Below the pieces are notes generated by a model. That model did no database searches. It saw only the letters and a list, made by a program, of their open reading frames with translations, and had not been told where the DNA came from. A program made the translations under genes and the position numbers. DNA of 64,000 bases, taken from contig NZ_BOOK01000039.1 of assembly GCF_016863195.1 (NCBI RefSeq), positions 1-64,000 on the forward strand, given 5' to 3'. This stretch comes from Paraplanobispora takensis (lineage in GTDB: Bacteria; Actinomycetota; Actinomycetes; Streptosporangiales; Streptosporangiaceae). Positions 23,082 through 31,905 of the stretch are shown piece by piece. Position 1 is the first letter of the stretch. Every line of letters begins with the position of its first letter.

Positions 23082-24548
23082 ATGCTGTCAAATCCACTGT
23101 CGACTCCGGCCGGAACGGACGGCGGGCCTGATGGGGACGGTCCTGTGAACGGTGTCCTGGGCAATATCGCCCTGGTCCTGCTCTTCGTACTGATCGGCGG
23201 GTTCTTCGCGGGCGCGGAGATGGCGATGGTCTCCCTGCGCGAGAGCCAGATACGCAGGCTCGCCGAGCACGGGCGCAGGGGGACCAGGGCGGCCAAGCTC
23301 GCCCGCGACCCCAACCGATTCCTGTCGGCCGTGCAGATCGGCGTCACCGTGGCGACCATGCTGTCGGCCGCGTTCGGCGCCGACACCCTCGCCAAGGACC
23401 TGGTCCCCGTCGTGGCCGGCTGGGGCGTGCCCGAGGCCGCCGCCGCGCCGGCGGCGCTGGTGCTGGTGACCCTCGTGATCTCCTACGCCTCCCTGGTCCT
23501 GGGCGAGCTGGTGCCCAAGCGGCTGGCCCTGCAGCGGGCCGAGGGATTGTCGCTGCTGGTGGCGCCGTTCCTGGACCGGATGGCCGCGCTGTCCCGGCCG
23601 ATCATCTGGGCGCTGTCGAAGTCCACCGACGGCGTGGTCAAGCTGCTCGGCGGCAACCCCGAGGCCGACCGCGAGGAGATCTCCACCGAGGAGCTGCGGG
23701 ACATGGTGGTCGGCCACCACGAGCTCACCCCGGACGAGCGCAACCTGATCGCGGAGGTCTTCGCGGCCGGCAAACGGCAGCTCCGCGAGGTGATGCTGCC
23801 GCGCACCGAGGTGGAGTTCATGTCCGCCGACACGCGCCTGGCCGAGGCGGCCGTCCTGGCCGCGGCCATGCCGCACTCCCGCTTCCCGGTCTATCGCGAC
23901 ACCTACGATGACATCATCGGCTTCGTCCACATCCGCGACCTGCTCGACCCGGTCCTGACCGGCTCGATCGAGCCGATCAGCGAGGTGGTGCAGATCCGGC
24001 CGGTCAAGATGGTGCCCACCAGCAAGCGGGTGCTGACGACGCTGTCGGAGATGCGCGACGAGGGGCACCACCTGGCGATCGTAGTGGACGAGTACGGCGG
24101 CACGGCGGGGATCGTCACGCTGGAGGACCTCGTCGAGGAACTCGTGGGCGACATCCGCGACGAGCACGACGTGGAGGACGAGCATGTCGTGCTGCCCGCC
24201 GGCGAGGTCGAGCTCGAAGGGCTGACCAACCTCGGAGAGGTGGCGCAGGAGACCGGCATCCGGCTGCCCGACGGCCCCTACGAGACGCTCGGCGGGTTCA
24301 TGATGGCGGCGCTGGGCCACCTGCCGCTCAAGGGGGAGCGGGTCGAGATCCCCGGCTTCGAGATGTCCGTCACAGAGATGGACGGGCGCAGGGTGGCGAG
24401 GGTCCGCATCAAACGCCGCGCGGCGGCCCCCGCGGAGGCCCAGCCCGAGGCTCAGGCGGGGGCCTCGGCGGAGGACCGCCCGGCCGGGGAGGCGGTGGAG
24501 TCCGGTACGGCTCCCGCCGTGGAGGCACCGAGCACTCCCGACAGCTGA
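23082..24548 (+). CDS. CorC/HlyC-type membrane protein (CNNM domain, CBS pair, transporter-associated domain)
   Basis: 488 residues from an ATG at 23082; a GTG at 23145 ([11 protein letters not shown]) would remove a hydrophilic stretch and is a reasonable alternative. The CNNM/DUF21 domain (about residues 22-215) has three to four hydrophobic helices, starting [24 protein letters not shown] pair spans about 235-355 ([62 protein letters not shown]; quoted pieces are separate). The C-terminal CorC_HlyC domain ends at about 445, followed by an Ala/Glu tail. Family members are linked to magnesium or cobalt efflux; the historical name hemolysin is misleading. Confidence 0.92.
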   Translation: MLSNPLSTPAGTDGGPDGDGPVNGVLGNIALVLLFVLIGGFFAGAEMAMVSLRESQIRRLAEHGRRGTRAAKLARDPNRFLSAVQIGVTVATMLSAAFGADTLAKDLVPVVAGWGVPEAAAAPAALVLVTLVISYASLVLGELVPKRLALQRAEGLSLLVAPFLDRMAALSRPIIWALSKSTDGVVKLLGGNPEADREEISTEELRDMVVGHHELTPDERNLIAEVFAAGKRQLREVMLPRTEVEFMSADTRLAEAAVLAAAMPHSRFPVYRDTYDDIIGFVHIRDLLDPVLTGSIEPISEVVQIRPVKMVPTSKRVLTTLSEMRDEGHHLAIVVDEYGGTAGIVTLEDLVEELVGDIRDEHDVEDEHVVLPAGEVELEGLTNLGEVAQETGIRLPDGPYETLGGFMMAALGHLPLKGERVEIPGFEMSVTEMDGRRVARVRIKRRAAAPAEAQPEAQAGASAEDRPAGEAVESGTAPAVEAPSTPDS

Positions 24549-24561
24549 CACAATTCTTTTT

Positions 24562-25566
24562 ATGGCGAGTCCCCGTGTTCTGTCCGGCATCCAGCCCACC
24601 GCCGACTCCTTCCACCTGGGCAACTACCTGGGTGCGGTGCGCCAGTACGTCGCGATGCAGGAGGGATACGACGCCTTCTACTGCGTCGTCGACCTGCACG
24701 CCATCACGGTGGACTACAAGCCGGAGCTCCTGCGCCGGCGCTCCAGGGTCGCCGCGGCCCAGCTCTTCGCCGCCGGCCTGGACCCCGAGCGGTCCACCGT
24801 CTTCATCCAGAGCCACGTGCGCGAGCACACCGAGCTGGCCTGGATCCTGATCTGCCTGACCGGCATGGGCGAGGCCGGGCGGATGACGCAGTTCAAGGAC
24901 AAGTCGGCCAAGTACGGCGAGACCTCCGCCGGCGTCGGCCTGTTCACCTATCCGATCCTGCAGGCCGCCGACATCCTGCTCTACCAGGCGAACCAGGTCC
25001 CGGTCGGGGCCGACCAGAAGCAGCACCTGGAGCTCACCCGAGACCTGGCCCAGCGCTTCAACCACCGCTTCGGCGAGACCTTCACGCTGCCCGAGCCGTA
25101 CATCGTCAAGGGCGTCGAGAAGATCACCGACCTGCAGGACCCGACGGCCAAGATGTCGAAGTCGTCCTCCTCGCCCGCGGGCATCCTGGACCTGCTGGAG
25201 GAGCCCGGGCCGCTCCGCAAGAAGGTCATGCGCGCGGTCACCGACACCGGGTCCGAGATCCTGTTCGACGAGGAGAACAAGCCCGGCATCGCCAACCTGC
25301 TGCGCATCCTGTCCGCGCTGACCGGCACGCCGATCCCCGAGCTGGAGACGCGCTACGCCGGTCAGGGCTACGGCACCTTCAAGAAGGACGTGGCCGAGGC
25401 CGTGGCCGTGGCCTTCACGCCGATCCGGGAGCGGACGGAGAAGCTGCTGGCCGACGAGGCCGGGCTCGACAAGATGCTCGCCGCCGGAGCCGCCAAGGCC
25501 CGGGCCGTGGCCGCCGAGACCATGGAGAAGGTCCGCGACCGGGCGGGCTTCCTGCCCACCCTGTGA
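24562..25566 (+). CDS. trpS: Tryptophanyl-tRNA synthetase
   Basis: 334 residues. This class I aminoacyl-tRNA synthetase charges tRNA-Trp. The HIGH-like motif is [14 protein letters not shown] near the N-terminus and the KMSKS motif is intact ([15 protein letters not shown]). The length fits the bacterial enzyme. The ATG has no ribosome site; the bases before it are CACAATTCTTTTT, in which CACAAT could be a -10 box giving a leaderless message. It begins only 13 bases after the CorC-type gene. The neighbours downstream (YihY-type protein, D,D-carboxypeptidase, SCO4848-like peptide) match the order around trpS in Streptomyces. Confidence 0.96.
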   Translation: MASPRVLSGIQPTADSFHLGNYLGAVRQYVAMQEGYDAFYCVVDLHAITVDYKPELLRRRSRVAAAQLFAAGLDPERSTVFIQSHVREHTELAWILICLTGMGEAGRMTQFKDKSAKYGETSAGVGLFTYPILQAADILLYQANQVPVGADQKQHLELTRDLAQRFNHRFGETFTLPEPYIVKGVEKITDLQDPTAKMSKSSSSPAGILDLLEEPGPLRKKVMRAVTDTGSEILFDEENKPGIANLLRILSALTGTPIPELETRYAGQGYGTFKKDVAEAVAVAFTPIRERTEKLLADEAGLDKMLAAGAAKARAVAAETMEKVRDRAGFLPTL

Positions 25567-25775
25567 TCGGCGCGCCCGCCCGGTGATCCGTCACCGGGCG
25601 GGGCTTCGCCCGTCCTCCCGAGGCGCGGCGGGGCCTGTGGACGCCGTTTGACCACGGGGGCCGGGGGTACCGCAACCGTCACGTGCGGTGGTGCTCGACG
25701 GCTCGTCCGGCCTCCCGGTTCTCCGGACGCCGTGCGGGCTTCCTCCCTCCGCGTACGGCGGGCAAGGGGGTGCGG

Positions 25776-26762
25776 ATGGTGGAACTGGGTGAACGTTTCG
25801 AGGCGTTCCACGCCTGGCGCCACAACCGGATCGAGGCCGGCAGAGTCAGGTGGCACTGGTTCGACCACCTGCTCAGGACCGTGCAGCGCTACCAGCTGCA
25901 GTTCGGCGACCGGCTCGCCGGGGCGATCACCTACTTCGCGTTCCTGTCGTTCTTCCCGATCGTCGCGCTGGCCTTCTCGTTCTTCGGCTTCTTCCTGTCC
26001 TCCGTGCCGAATGCCGAGAAAGCCCTGAAGGAGGCCATCAACAACTATCTCCCGGGCCTGGCCGACAAGCTCCCGATCGACCAGATCGCCGACTCCAAGA
26101 CCACCGCCGGGATCATCGGCCTGCTCGGCCTCCTCTACGCCGGTCTCGGCGCGATCGACGTCCTGCGCGGCTCCCTGCGGGAGATGTCCATGACCACCGA
26201 GCCGCCGCTCAACTTCGCCCTCGGCAAGCTCCGGGACCTGTCCGCGCTGATCCTGGTCGGCATCACGATGCTCGCCTCGGTCGTGATCGGCGGCTTCGCC
26301 ACCCAGGCCAGCGAGACGGTGGCCGGATGGCTGGGCCTGTCTAAGTCGTTCGTCGCCACCGCCACGATCTCGCTCGTCGGCCTGGCGGTCAGCGTGGCCG
26401 CCGACACCGTGGTCTTCCTGATCCTCCTGGGCTGGCTGGGCCGTTCCACACAGCCCTTCCGGATAGTGATCCGCGGCGCGCTGCTGGGCGCGATCGCCTT
26501 CGCCGTGCTCAAGCAGCTCGCCGTGTTCCTGCTCTCGTTCACCCTGGGCAACCCCATCTACGGGGTGTTCGCGGTGATGGTCGGCCTGCTGGTCTGGATC
26601 AACTTCTCTTCCCGGATCATCATGTACGCCGCCGCCTGGACCGCCACCGCCTCCTTCGGCCCGCCCCCGGAGCCCACGCCCTTCCCGAACACGGGCAACG
26701 ACCTCGTCGACCCGGCCCAGTTCCGCCAGGGGACCGGATACAGGCCCGATCCGGGCGACTGA
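25776..26762 (+). CDS. YihY/BrkB-family integral membrane protein
   Basis: 328 residues from an ATG at 25776 preceded by AGGGGGT; open frame extends further upstream but without a supported start. Six hydrophobic segments and the conserved start of the domain (FGDRLAGAITYFAFLSFFPI), plus VFAVMVGLLVWINFSSRIIMY near the end (shown as separate pieces), identify the YihY/UPF0761 family. The old name ribonuclease BN is wrong for this family. The N-terminus is a basic amphipathic stretch (HAWRHNRIEAGRVRWHWFD). The function is unknown. It is in the usual actinobacterial position between trpS and a D,D-carboxypeptidase gene. Confidence 0.9.
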   Translation: MVELGERFEAFHAWRHNRIEAGRVRWHWFDHLLRTVQRYQLQFGDRLAGAITYFAFLSFFPIVALAFSFFGFFLSSVPNAEKALKEAINNYLPGLADKLPIDQIADSKTTAGIIGLLGLLYAGLGAIDVLRGSLREMSMTTEPPLNFALGKLRDLSALILVGITMLASVVIGGFATQASETVAGWLGLSKSFVATATISLVGLAVSVAADTVVFLILLGWLGRSTQPFRIVIRGALLGAIAFAVLKQLAVFLLSFTLGNPIYGVFAVMVGLLVWINFSSRIIMYAAAWTATASFGPPPEPTPFPNTGNDLVDPAQFRQGTGYRPDPGD

Positions 26763-26820
26763 GGCGGGGCGGGGGTCTCCACCCGCGGGCGTCGGGGGGT
26801 GTGCGGGCCCGTCTTCGGGA

Positions 26821-26858
26821 GGTACGGCGGTGCGTGGCAGGCCGGGTGCCGCCGTACC
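26821..26858. terminator. Inverted repeat between convergent genes
   Basis: 10-bp arms GGTACGGCGG / CCGCCGTACC with an 18-base loop, between the stops of the YihY-type gene and the carboxypeptidase gene. It could terminate both. The arm sequence belongs to a GTACGGCGG palindrome family seen again at 38824 and inside the GH95 gene. Confidence 0.5.
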
Positions 26859-26924
26859 CGTCTCACGCATGGACGGCACCCGCTCCGCCGTACCCGCCCG
26901 CCTCCTGCCTCAGGACCTACCCGT

Positions 26925-28118
26925 TCAGTGCTGACGGCGGCGGCGGTGTATGCCGTACCCGAGCCAGACCAGGCCGCCGAGCGCCCCCGCGACGAGCAGG
27001 TAGGTGAGCGGGCCGGTGGACTCCGGGACGGTCCTGGCGGCCGTCGCGTCGGCGGCGGGGGCCGGTGTGGCGGCCTCCGCCTTCAGCGGCACGGCGGAGG
27101 CTGAGGCGGAGGAGGAGGGCAGCGGTGCGGGGCCGGGGGCCGGGTCCACCAGCCGGCCGACCGGGGCGACCTTGCCGTGGGCGGCGAACCCCCAGTCGAG
27201 CAGGTCGGAGACGTCCTCCCAGAAGTAGCCGTCGTGTCGCATGATCGACACGATGACCGTGCGCCCGTCGCGCCGGGCCGCGCCGACGAAGCTGGCCTGG
27301 GCCTTGGAGGTCCAGCCGTTCTTGACGCCGATCATGCCCTTGTAGCGCCACAGCAGCCTGTTGTGGTTGCCGATCTCGTAGTACCCCTTGGGCGCGGGGA
27401 ACTTGTCGGTCTTCAGGCTGACATAGCGACGGAAGTCGTCGTTGGCGAGACCGGCGCGCGCGATCAGCGCCAGGTCGTAGGCCGAGCTGCTCTGGCCGGG
27501 CTTGTCCAGGCCGCTGGGCGTCTTGGCCACGGTGTCGAGGGCCTGCAGCCGCCGGGCCTCGGCGTTCATGTCCGCCAGCGTCTTGTCCAGGCCGCCGTTG
27601 GCCTCGGCCAGCGCCATCGCCGAGTCGTTGCCCGAGACCAGCATCAGCGCCTTGAACAGGTCCTCCACCGTGTAGAGGGGCTTGGTCACCAGGCCGACCG
27701 CGCTGCCCTCCTGGTTGACGGCGTTCCTGCTCGGCCGGATCTTCGTGGCCTTGTCGAGCTTGGGGATGAGCGTCAGGGCGGTCAGGGCCTTGAGCGTGCT
27801 GGCCGGACGGTAGCGGCCGTGCGGGTTCTTGGCGGCGAGCACCTCGCCGGTGTCGGCGTCCGCGATCACGTAGGACTTCGCGGCGGTCCTGGGCGGGGCC
27901 TTGACCCCCTCGGGCACGATGACGCCGCGCTCGCCCAGCCGCACACCTCCCACGGGCTCGGCTCCGGTCGGAACGGCGCGGGTGAGGGTGCCGAGGCTCG
28001 TGGGAGTCCCGGCACCGTGCACGGGAGCGCCGCCGGAGGCTCCGGCATACGCGGGAGCGGACAGGAAGGTGGTCGCCGCGAGCAGTACCCCGACAGGCGC
28101 GACATGTTTCATCGCCAT
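26925..28118 (-). CDS. D-alanyl-D-alanine carboxypeptidase, peptidase family S11
   Basis: 397 residues. A signal peptide is visible at the N-terminus (VGVLLAATTFLSAPAYA). The serine peptidase domain (about 80-325) has the catalytic tetrad PASTLK, the SGN motif in MLVSGNDSAMAL, and KNG in GVKNGWTS where most penicillin-binding enzymes have KTG; Asn at this place occurs in some actinobacterial members. A Pro/Ala-rich linker leads to one transmembrane helix (about 370-390) and a basic cytoplasmic tail GIHRRRRQH. The enzyme should trim the terminal D-Ala of peptidoglycan stem peptides on the outer face of the membrane. ATG codons at 28118 and 28112 are both possible starts. It is divergent from the SCO4848-like gene. 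Confidence 0.93.
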   Translation of the reverse strand: MAMKHVAPVGVLLAATTFLSAPAYAGASGGAPVHGAGTPTSLGTLTRAVPTGAEPVGGVRLGERGVIVPEGVKAPPRTAAKSYVIADADTGEVLAAKNPHGRYRPASTLKALTALTLIPKLDKATKIRPSRNAVNQEGSAVGLVTKPLYTVEDLFKALMLVSGNDSAMALAEANGGLDKTLADMNAEARRLQALDTVAKTPSGLDKPGQSSSAYDLALIARAGLANDDFRRYVSLKTDKFPAPKGYYEIGNHNRLLWRYKGMIGVKNGWTSKAQASFVGAARRDGRTVIVSIMRHDGYFWEDVSDLLDWGFAAHGKVAPVGRLVDPAPGPAPLPSSSASASAVPLKAEAATPAPAADATAARTVPESTGPLTYLLVAGALGGLVWLGYGIHRRRRQH

Positions 28119-28204
28119 AGTGATCTCAGGGTAGCTTCGTACCGATTCGCATGTGTTTGCCCATGCCCGACCAGGTCAGGAGCACGCGACAGGATGCCGA
28201 CATA

Positions 28205-28423
28205 ATGCAAATATCACGAAAGATCGCCGGATTCCTACTGGCACTTGCCGCTTTCATGATCTTCGAATGGATCAACCTTGGCTTCAACCTCGCGGACGGC
28301 CATCCCACGTCCTTCTACGTGGTGCACGGCGTCCTGATCGGGGTCAACATCGTCCTCGCCCTGGTGCTGGGCGCGATCGGCCTACGAGCCTGGGCAAAGA
28401 GCCCGAAGCGTCCGCCGGTGTAG
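28205..28423 (+). CDS. SCO4848-like small membrane protein
   Basis: 72 residues from an ATG at 28205 (MQISRKIAGFLLALAAF), with AGGA nine bases upstream. Two or three hydrophobic segments (about 6-20, 38-60) flank a short polar loop NLADGHPTSFYVVH. Size, layout and position next to a D,D-carboxypeptidase match the SCO4848 family of actinobacterial membrane proteins, whose role is unknown. The last 42 bases overlap the 3' end of the convergent ATP-grasp gene. Overlapping antisense ends of this length are uncommon and may affect the expression of both. Confidence 0.8.
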   Translation: MQISRKIAGFLLALAAFMIFEWINLGFNLADGHPTSFYVVHGVLIGVNIVLALVLGAIGLRAWAKSPKRPPV

Positions 28424-29812
28424 GTCGGCGGCCTCCTGCGCGGAGTCGCCGATGCTGGTGAAGCCGAGCTTGCCGTACTCCGGGACCGCGCCGAGCAGGT
28501 GGAGCACGTTCCCGGTGAGGGAGTCGCGGTCGAAGCCGAGCCCCGCCGCGCGCACCATCTCGACGACCTCCCCGGGCGTACGGCCCCGCAGGCAGTCGGC
28601 GGCGCAGTTGTCCGTCGCGACGTAGTACTTGGACTGCTCCCCGCACTTCAGCGTGCCGCTCCCGGGGTCGTAGACGGCGCCGGTGGTCAGCAGTGCGGCG
28701 CCGAAGGGATGGGTGGTGCCCCCGATGCGCAGGTTGATCTCGCACAGCAGCGTGCGGTAGCCGCCGTCGGTCTTGACGGCGAAGAAGTCCATCCCGAACA
28801 CCCCCACCACGCCCCGGCCCGACAGGACCGCGGCGATGCGCTCGGCGCACTCGCCCACCGCCGCGCGGTACTCCGGCCGCGCCGGGAAGGTGCACCCCTG
28901 GTAGACGTCCCCGTTGGCCCCGCCGAGGACCTGGTCGTGCGTGGCCACGACGTCGTAGGCGCCGCCGGGGGTGATCCTGGCCAGGGCGCTGGGGGAGTAC
29001 AGGGGACGGCCCTCGACGAACTCCTCGATCACGGCCCCCCGCTCGGCGATCTTCTCGGCGAAGGTCGTCCAGTCCTCGTCGGTGGCCGAGAAGCTCGTGT
29101 GGCAGGCGGTGAGCGGCCGGTCGTCCTTGACCACCACGGCGTTGCCCAGACCGGAGTAGCTGTTGTTGAGCTTGATCATCAACCGGCCCTCGCCCAGGAC
29201 CCGGGCGGCGTGCTCGACCTCCGTCAGCGACCGCAGGTCGGCGAAACCGCGGGCCAGCGGCACCTTGGCGTCCTCGGCGACCAGCCGGCCCCCGCTCTTG
29301 GAGCCCAGGTGGGCCAGCGCGGTGGCGGGGCCGTAGATCGGCATCCCGAGCAGCGAGGACAGCCGCTCCTCGGCCTCGCTGACGACGAAGGGCACCATCC
29401 ACGCGTCCTCGGTGTCCCGTACCGCCCGCCGGATCCGCGCGACCGTGCCGGGGTCGCGGAGGATCTCCTCGGTGAGGGGACCGGCCGGATGCCCGCCGCC
29501 GGTGGGACCCCCACCCAGATGGATCATTTCCAGGCGGTCGCGCGCCTCCCGGGGATCGTCCAGGAAGCTCAGGTAGTAGTCGACGATCGCCGGATCCACC
29601 GGTGCCGAGGTGAGGTACACCAGCCGCAGCGCCGGTCTCCGCAGGGCCATGAGCAGGAAGAGGAGCCGCTCCTCGTAGCATCGCGCCCCGGTTATCCTGC
29701 GCAGTTCGTCCTGGGGAAGCGACAACGAGGGGATGACCACCACGGTTCCCTCGTTCGGTTCGAAGATGCTCAATCTGGAGTGCTTCTCCCCAAATGGGAT
29801 ATTAGTGATCAT
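28382..29812 (-). CDS. ATP-grasp ligase related to the peptide ligase PGM1
   Basis: 476 residues. The first 150 or so form the pre-ATP-grasp domain (VVVIPSLSLPQDELRRITGA, EERLLFLLMALRRP, RLVYLTSAPVDPAIVDYYL; separate pieces). The ATP-grasp fold follows (about 165-400), with LMIKLNNSYSGLGNAVV for the phosphate loop, VIEEFVEG for the adenine contact, and metal ligands in GVFGMDFFAV and LLCEINLRIGGTTHPF. This arrangement is that of the PGM1-related ligases; PGM1 joins an unusual amino acid to a ribosomally made peptide in pheganomycin synthesis. No other biosynthetic gene is nearby, so the substrate is unknown. The ATG at 29812 lacks a clear ribosome site. The upstream 0.5 kb has atypical composition. 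Confidence 0.85.
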   Translation of the reverse strand: MITNIPFGEKHSRLSIFEPNEGTVVVIPSLSLPQDELRRITGARCYEERLLFLLMALRRPALRLVYLTSAPVDPAIVDYYLSFLDDPREARDRLEMIHLGGGPTGGGHPAGPLTEEILRDPGTVARIRRAVRDTEDAWMVPFVVSEAEERLSSLLGMPIYGPATALAHLGSKSGGRLVAEDAKVPLARGFADLRSLTEVEHAARVLGEGRLMIKLNNSYSGLGNAVVVKDDRPLTACHTSFSATDEDWTTFAEKIAERGAVIEEFVEGRPLYSPSALARITPGGAYDVVATHDQVLGGANGDVYQGCTFPARPEYRAAVGECAERIAAVLSGRGVVGVFGMDFFAVKTDGGYRTLLCEINLRIGGTTHPFGAALLTTGAVYDPGSGTLKCGEQSKYYVATDNCAADCLRGRTPGEVVEMVRAAGLGFDRDSLTGNVLHLLGAVPEYGKLGFTSIGDSAQEAADLHRRTLRALCPGS

Positions 29813-29868
29813 AAGCGGAGTGAATCACGCATTCTTCTTGCTTACATCCATCCGCCGGGTTCGATGAG

Positions 29869-29895
29869 TGGCACCTGAAGTCACCTAAGGTGCCA
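29869..29895. promoter_or_regulatory. Inverted repeat upstream of the ATP-grasp gene
   Basis: TGGCACCT and AGGTGCCA are perfect 8-bp arms separated by 11 bases, centred about 70 bases upstream of the ATP-grasp start. The spacing suits either a dimeric repressor site or a small hairpin in the leader; sequence alone does not decide. Confidence 0.45.
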
Positions 29896-30237
29896 GTTCA
29901 GCGAGGTTTCAACCGCCGCCGGACGGTGCACGCGTGGTCTAGGCCACTTGACTCCGGCTACCGCCCGTGGTCGTTCCGGACTATTCGTCATGGTCCTCCT
30001 GGGTCAGGAGGGACGAGAGATGTGTATGGGGCGGCGAAACATTTGGCACAGATGTCGACGACTGCCAGCCCAAGAGAGATACAGTCGATGCATACGTCGG
30101 TGTGCCGCCGGCGGCCCCACACCGGCCTGCCGTTCCCGCACTGGCGCATTGTCATCCGCGCTGACGGCCCGTGCACCCACTCCGGCATCTCCGTGCGGTG
30201 ATCGCTTTCGGCGCTGCATCATGGGTCGCGTGATTCT

Positions 30238-30285
30238 GGGCAGTGGCATATCTGGTATCTGGGCAGTTGGCGGGCAGTTGGCATA
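30238..30285. repeat. Three related 11-14 bp repeats
   Basis: GGGCAGTTGGC occurs twice in tandem (30261-30271 and 30272-30282). A close relative, GGGCAGTGGCATA, lies at 30238-30250, and the last copy also continues as CATA. The block ends about 45 bases before the amidohydrolase start. Confidence 0.75.
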
Positions 30286-30329
30286 GGCGTCGATATTCAG
30301 AAGTACTGACGCGGATGGGACGGTGACCG

Positions 30330-31571
30330 ATGCGGGGGATGGATCTGCGAGGGGAGCTCGACGCGTTCCTCGCCGGCTGTGAGAGCGAGCTGATCGGGTT
30401 CCGCCGTGATCTTCACATGCACCCCGAGCTCGGCTTCGCCGAGTACCGCACGACGCAGCGCATCGCCGACAAGCTCACCGCCGCCGGCCTGCTGCCGTCG
30501 GTGCTGCCCCGCGGCACCGGCCTGATCTGCGACGTGGGCAGCGGCGACGGGCCCACCGTGGCGCTGCGGGCCGACATCGACGCGCTGCCCGTGCCCGACG
30601 AGAAGGACGTCCCCTACAGCTCGACCGTGCCCGGCGTCTGCCACGCCTGCGGACACGACGTGCACACCACGGTCCTGCTCGGCACCTCGCTCTTCCTGGC
30701 CCGCCAGGCGGAGGCCGGGCTGCTGCCCGGCCGGGTCCGGCTGATCTTCCAGCCCGCCGAGGAGCTTCCCGGCGGCGCGCTGGAGGTCATGGCCGCCGGC
30801 GGCCTCAGCGGCGTGGACCGGATCTTCGGCCTGCACTGCGACCCCCGGGTGGACGTCGGCAAGGTCGGCCTCAAGATCGGCCCGATCACCTCCGCCTGCG
30901 ACAGGGTCACCGTCCGGGTCAGCGGCCCCGGCGGGCACACCGCCCGGCCGCACCTGACCGCGGACCTGGTCTTCGCGCTGGCCAAGATCCTCACCGAGCT
31001 GCCCGCCGCGCTCTCCCGCAGGGTCGACCCCCGCTCGTCGCTCAGCCTGGTCTGGGGCCGGGTCGAGGCCGGTTCCGCGGCCAACGCGATCCCGGACGAC
31101 GGCGTCGCCGAGGGCACCGTGCGCTGCCTGGACGAGGAGGCCTGGCACGCCGCCCCCGACATGATCAAGGCGCTGCTGGAGTCGGTCGCCGCCGCCTACG
31201 GCATCGAGGCGCAGATGGACTACGTGCGCGGCGTGCCTCCGGTGGTCAACGAGGAGGTCAGCGTGCAGATGCTGATCGAGGCGGCGGAGGGCGTGCTCGG
31301 CGAGGGCGCCTCGGTGCCCACCCAGCAGAGCCTGGGCGGCGAGGACTTCGGCTGGTACCTCGAGTCCGTCCCCGGCGCCTTCGCCCGGCTCGGCACGCGC
31401 ACTCCGGGTGAGGCGCACGCCGGCGACATCCACCAGGGCACCTTCGACGTCGACGAGACCTGCATCGGCACCGGCGTGCGCTTCCTGGCCGCGACCGCGC
31501 TGACCGCGCTGTGGGAGGAGCCGCGGCCGGGCACCGGGGAGCAGGTCGTGATGTTGAATTTGGACAACTAA
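30330..31571 (+). CDS. M20-family metal-dependent amidohydrolase
   Basis: 413 residues, ATG start at 30330 (another in-frame ATG at 30339). It belongs to the hippurate hydrolase/N-acyl amino acid amidohydrolase group of peptidase family M20. Seen are FRRDLHMHPELGF at the N-terminus, ALRADIDALPVPDE, CHACGHDVHT for the di-metal site, QPAEELPGGA with the catalytic Glu, the dimerisation-domain GPGGHTARPH, and GGEDFGWYLE near the end. It should cleave an acyl group from an amino acid or dipeptide in the cytoplasm. No signal peptide is seen. In mycobacteria similar genes (amiA1/amiB1) lie near the purine phosphorylase gene, so its place beside the nucleoside genes is conserved, though the reason is unclear. 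Confidence 0.92.
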   Translation: MRGMDLRGELDAFLAGCESELIGFRRDLHMHPELGFAEYRTTQRIADKLTAAGLLPSVLPRGTGLICDVGSGDGPTVALRADIDALPVPDEKDVPYSSTVPGVCHACGHDVHTTVLLGTSLFLARQAEAGLLPGRVRLIFQPAEELPGGALEVMAAGGLSGVDRIFGLHCDPRVDVGKVGLKIGPITSACDRVTVRVSGPGGHTARPHLTADLVFALAKILTELPAALSRRVDPRSSLSLVWGRVEAGSAANAIPDDGVAEGTVRCLDEEAWHAAPDMIKALLESVAAAYGIEAQMDYVRGVPPVVNEEVSVQMLIEAAEGVLGEGASVPTQQSLGGEDFGWYLESVPGAFARLGTRTPGEAHAGDIHQGTFDVDETCIGTGVRFLAATALTALWEEPRPGTGEQVVMLNLDN

Positions 31572-31905
31572 CACCGCGGACTGGATTTCTCCTTACGCCA
31601 TAGCGGTCACGTTAATCACCAAAAAAGTGCATCGCGTACCGAGATAGTCGCCTGCTGCCAGGGCGGAAGCGGGGAGACCCGCCGGCCGGACCGTCGGCCC
31701 CCTGGCGGCCTCCTGTGAGGCCGGTCGATCCTACTCATCAGTAGTGTCGTCCGCCTTCGCGTGTCACAAGGTGGCGTGAGCTGGGTAACGGACCTATTGC
31801 GGAGCTGTGTGCTGGTTTGGTCCATGCTCGCTGAACAACTATCTTCCGTGCAGGGTTGCCGTGCGTCTCTTCGCGCGTGCACTGAGAACGCGAAGGGAGT
31901 CCATC
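31572..31905. other. Leader region of the nucleoside transport operon
   Basis: The 334 bases between the amidohydrolase and the lipoprotein gene hold no credible gene. A short hairpin CTACT-CATC-AGTAG lies at 31731-31744, and the best promoter candidate is the separate entry at 31817-31845. The first part contains an A-tract at about 31620-31625. Confidence 0.6.
31817..31845 (+). promoter_or_regulatory. Candidate promoter of the nucleoside transport operon
   Basis: TTGGTC (31817-31822) and TATCTT (31840-31845) are separated by 17 bases and would start transcription near 31852, about 54 bases before the lipoprotein start codon. Confidence 0.4.

Larger units (their letters stand above)
29813..30329. 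other. Atypical intergenic region, lower GC
   Basis: These 517 bases have visibly more A+T than the surrounding genes. They hold an inverted repeat at 29869-29895, a short Cys-rich minus-strand frame at 29988-30188 (66 codons with CIDC and CAKC pairs), overlapping plus-strand frames with no ribosome sites, and tandem repeats at 30238-30285. I support no gene here with confidence. It may be a decayed gene remnant or a regulatory region between the ATP-grasp gene and the amidohydrolase gene. Confidence 0.6.

Noticed and set aside
29890-30286. Overlapping plus-strand frames of 65-112 codons in the low-GC gap
   Set aside because: No ribosome sites, no recognisable domains, and three frames open at once, which points to absence of stops by chance.
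31807-31905. N-terminal extension of the BMP lipoprotein
   Set aside because: It would put 33 residues in front of a good signal peptide; the TTG at 31906 has AAGGGAG at the right distance.
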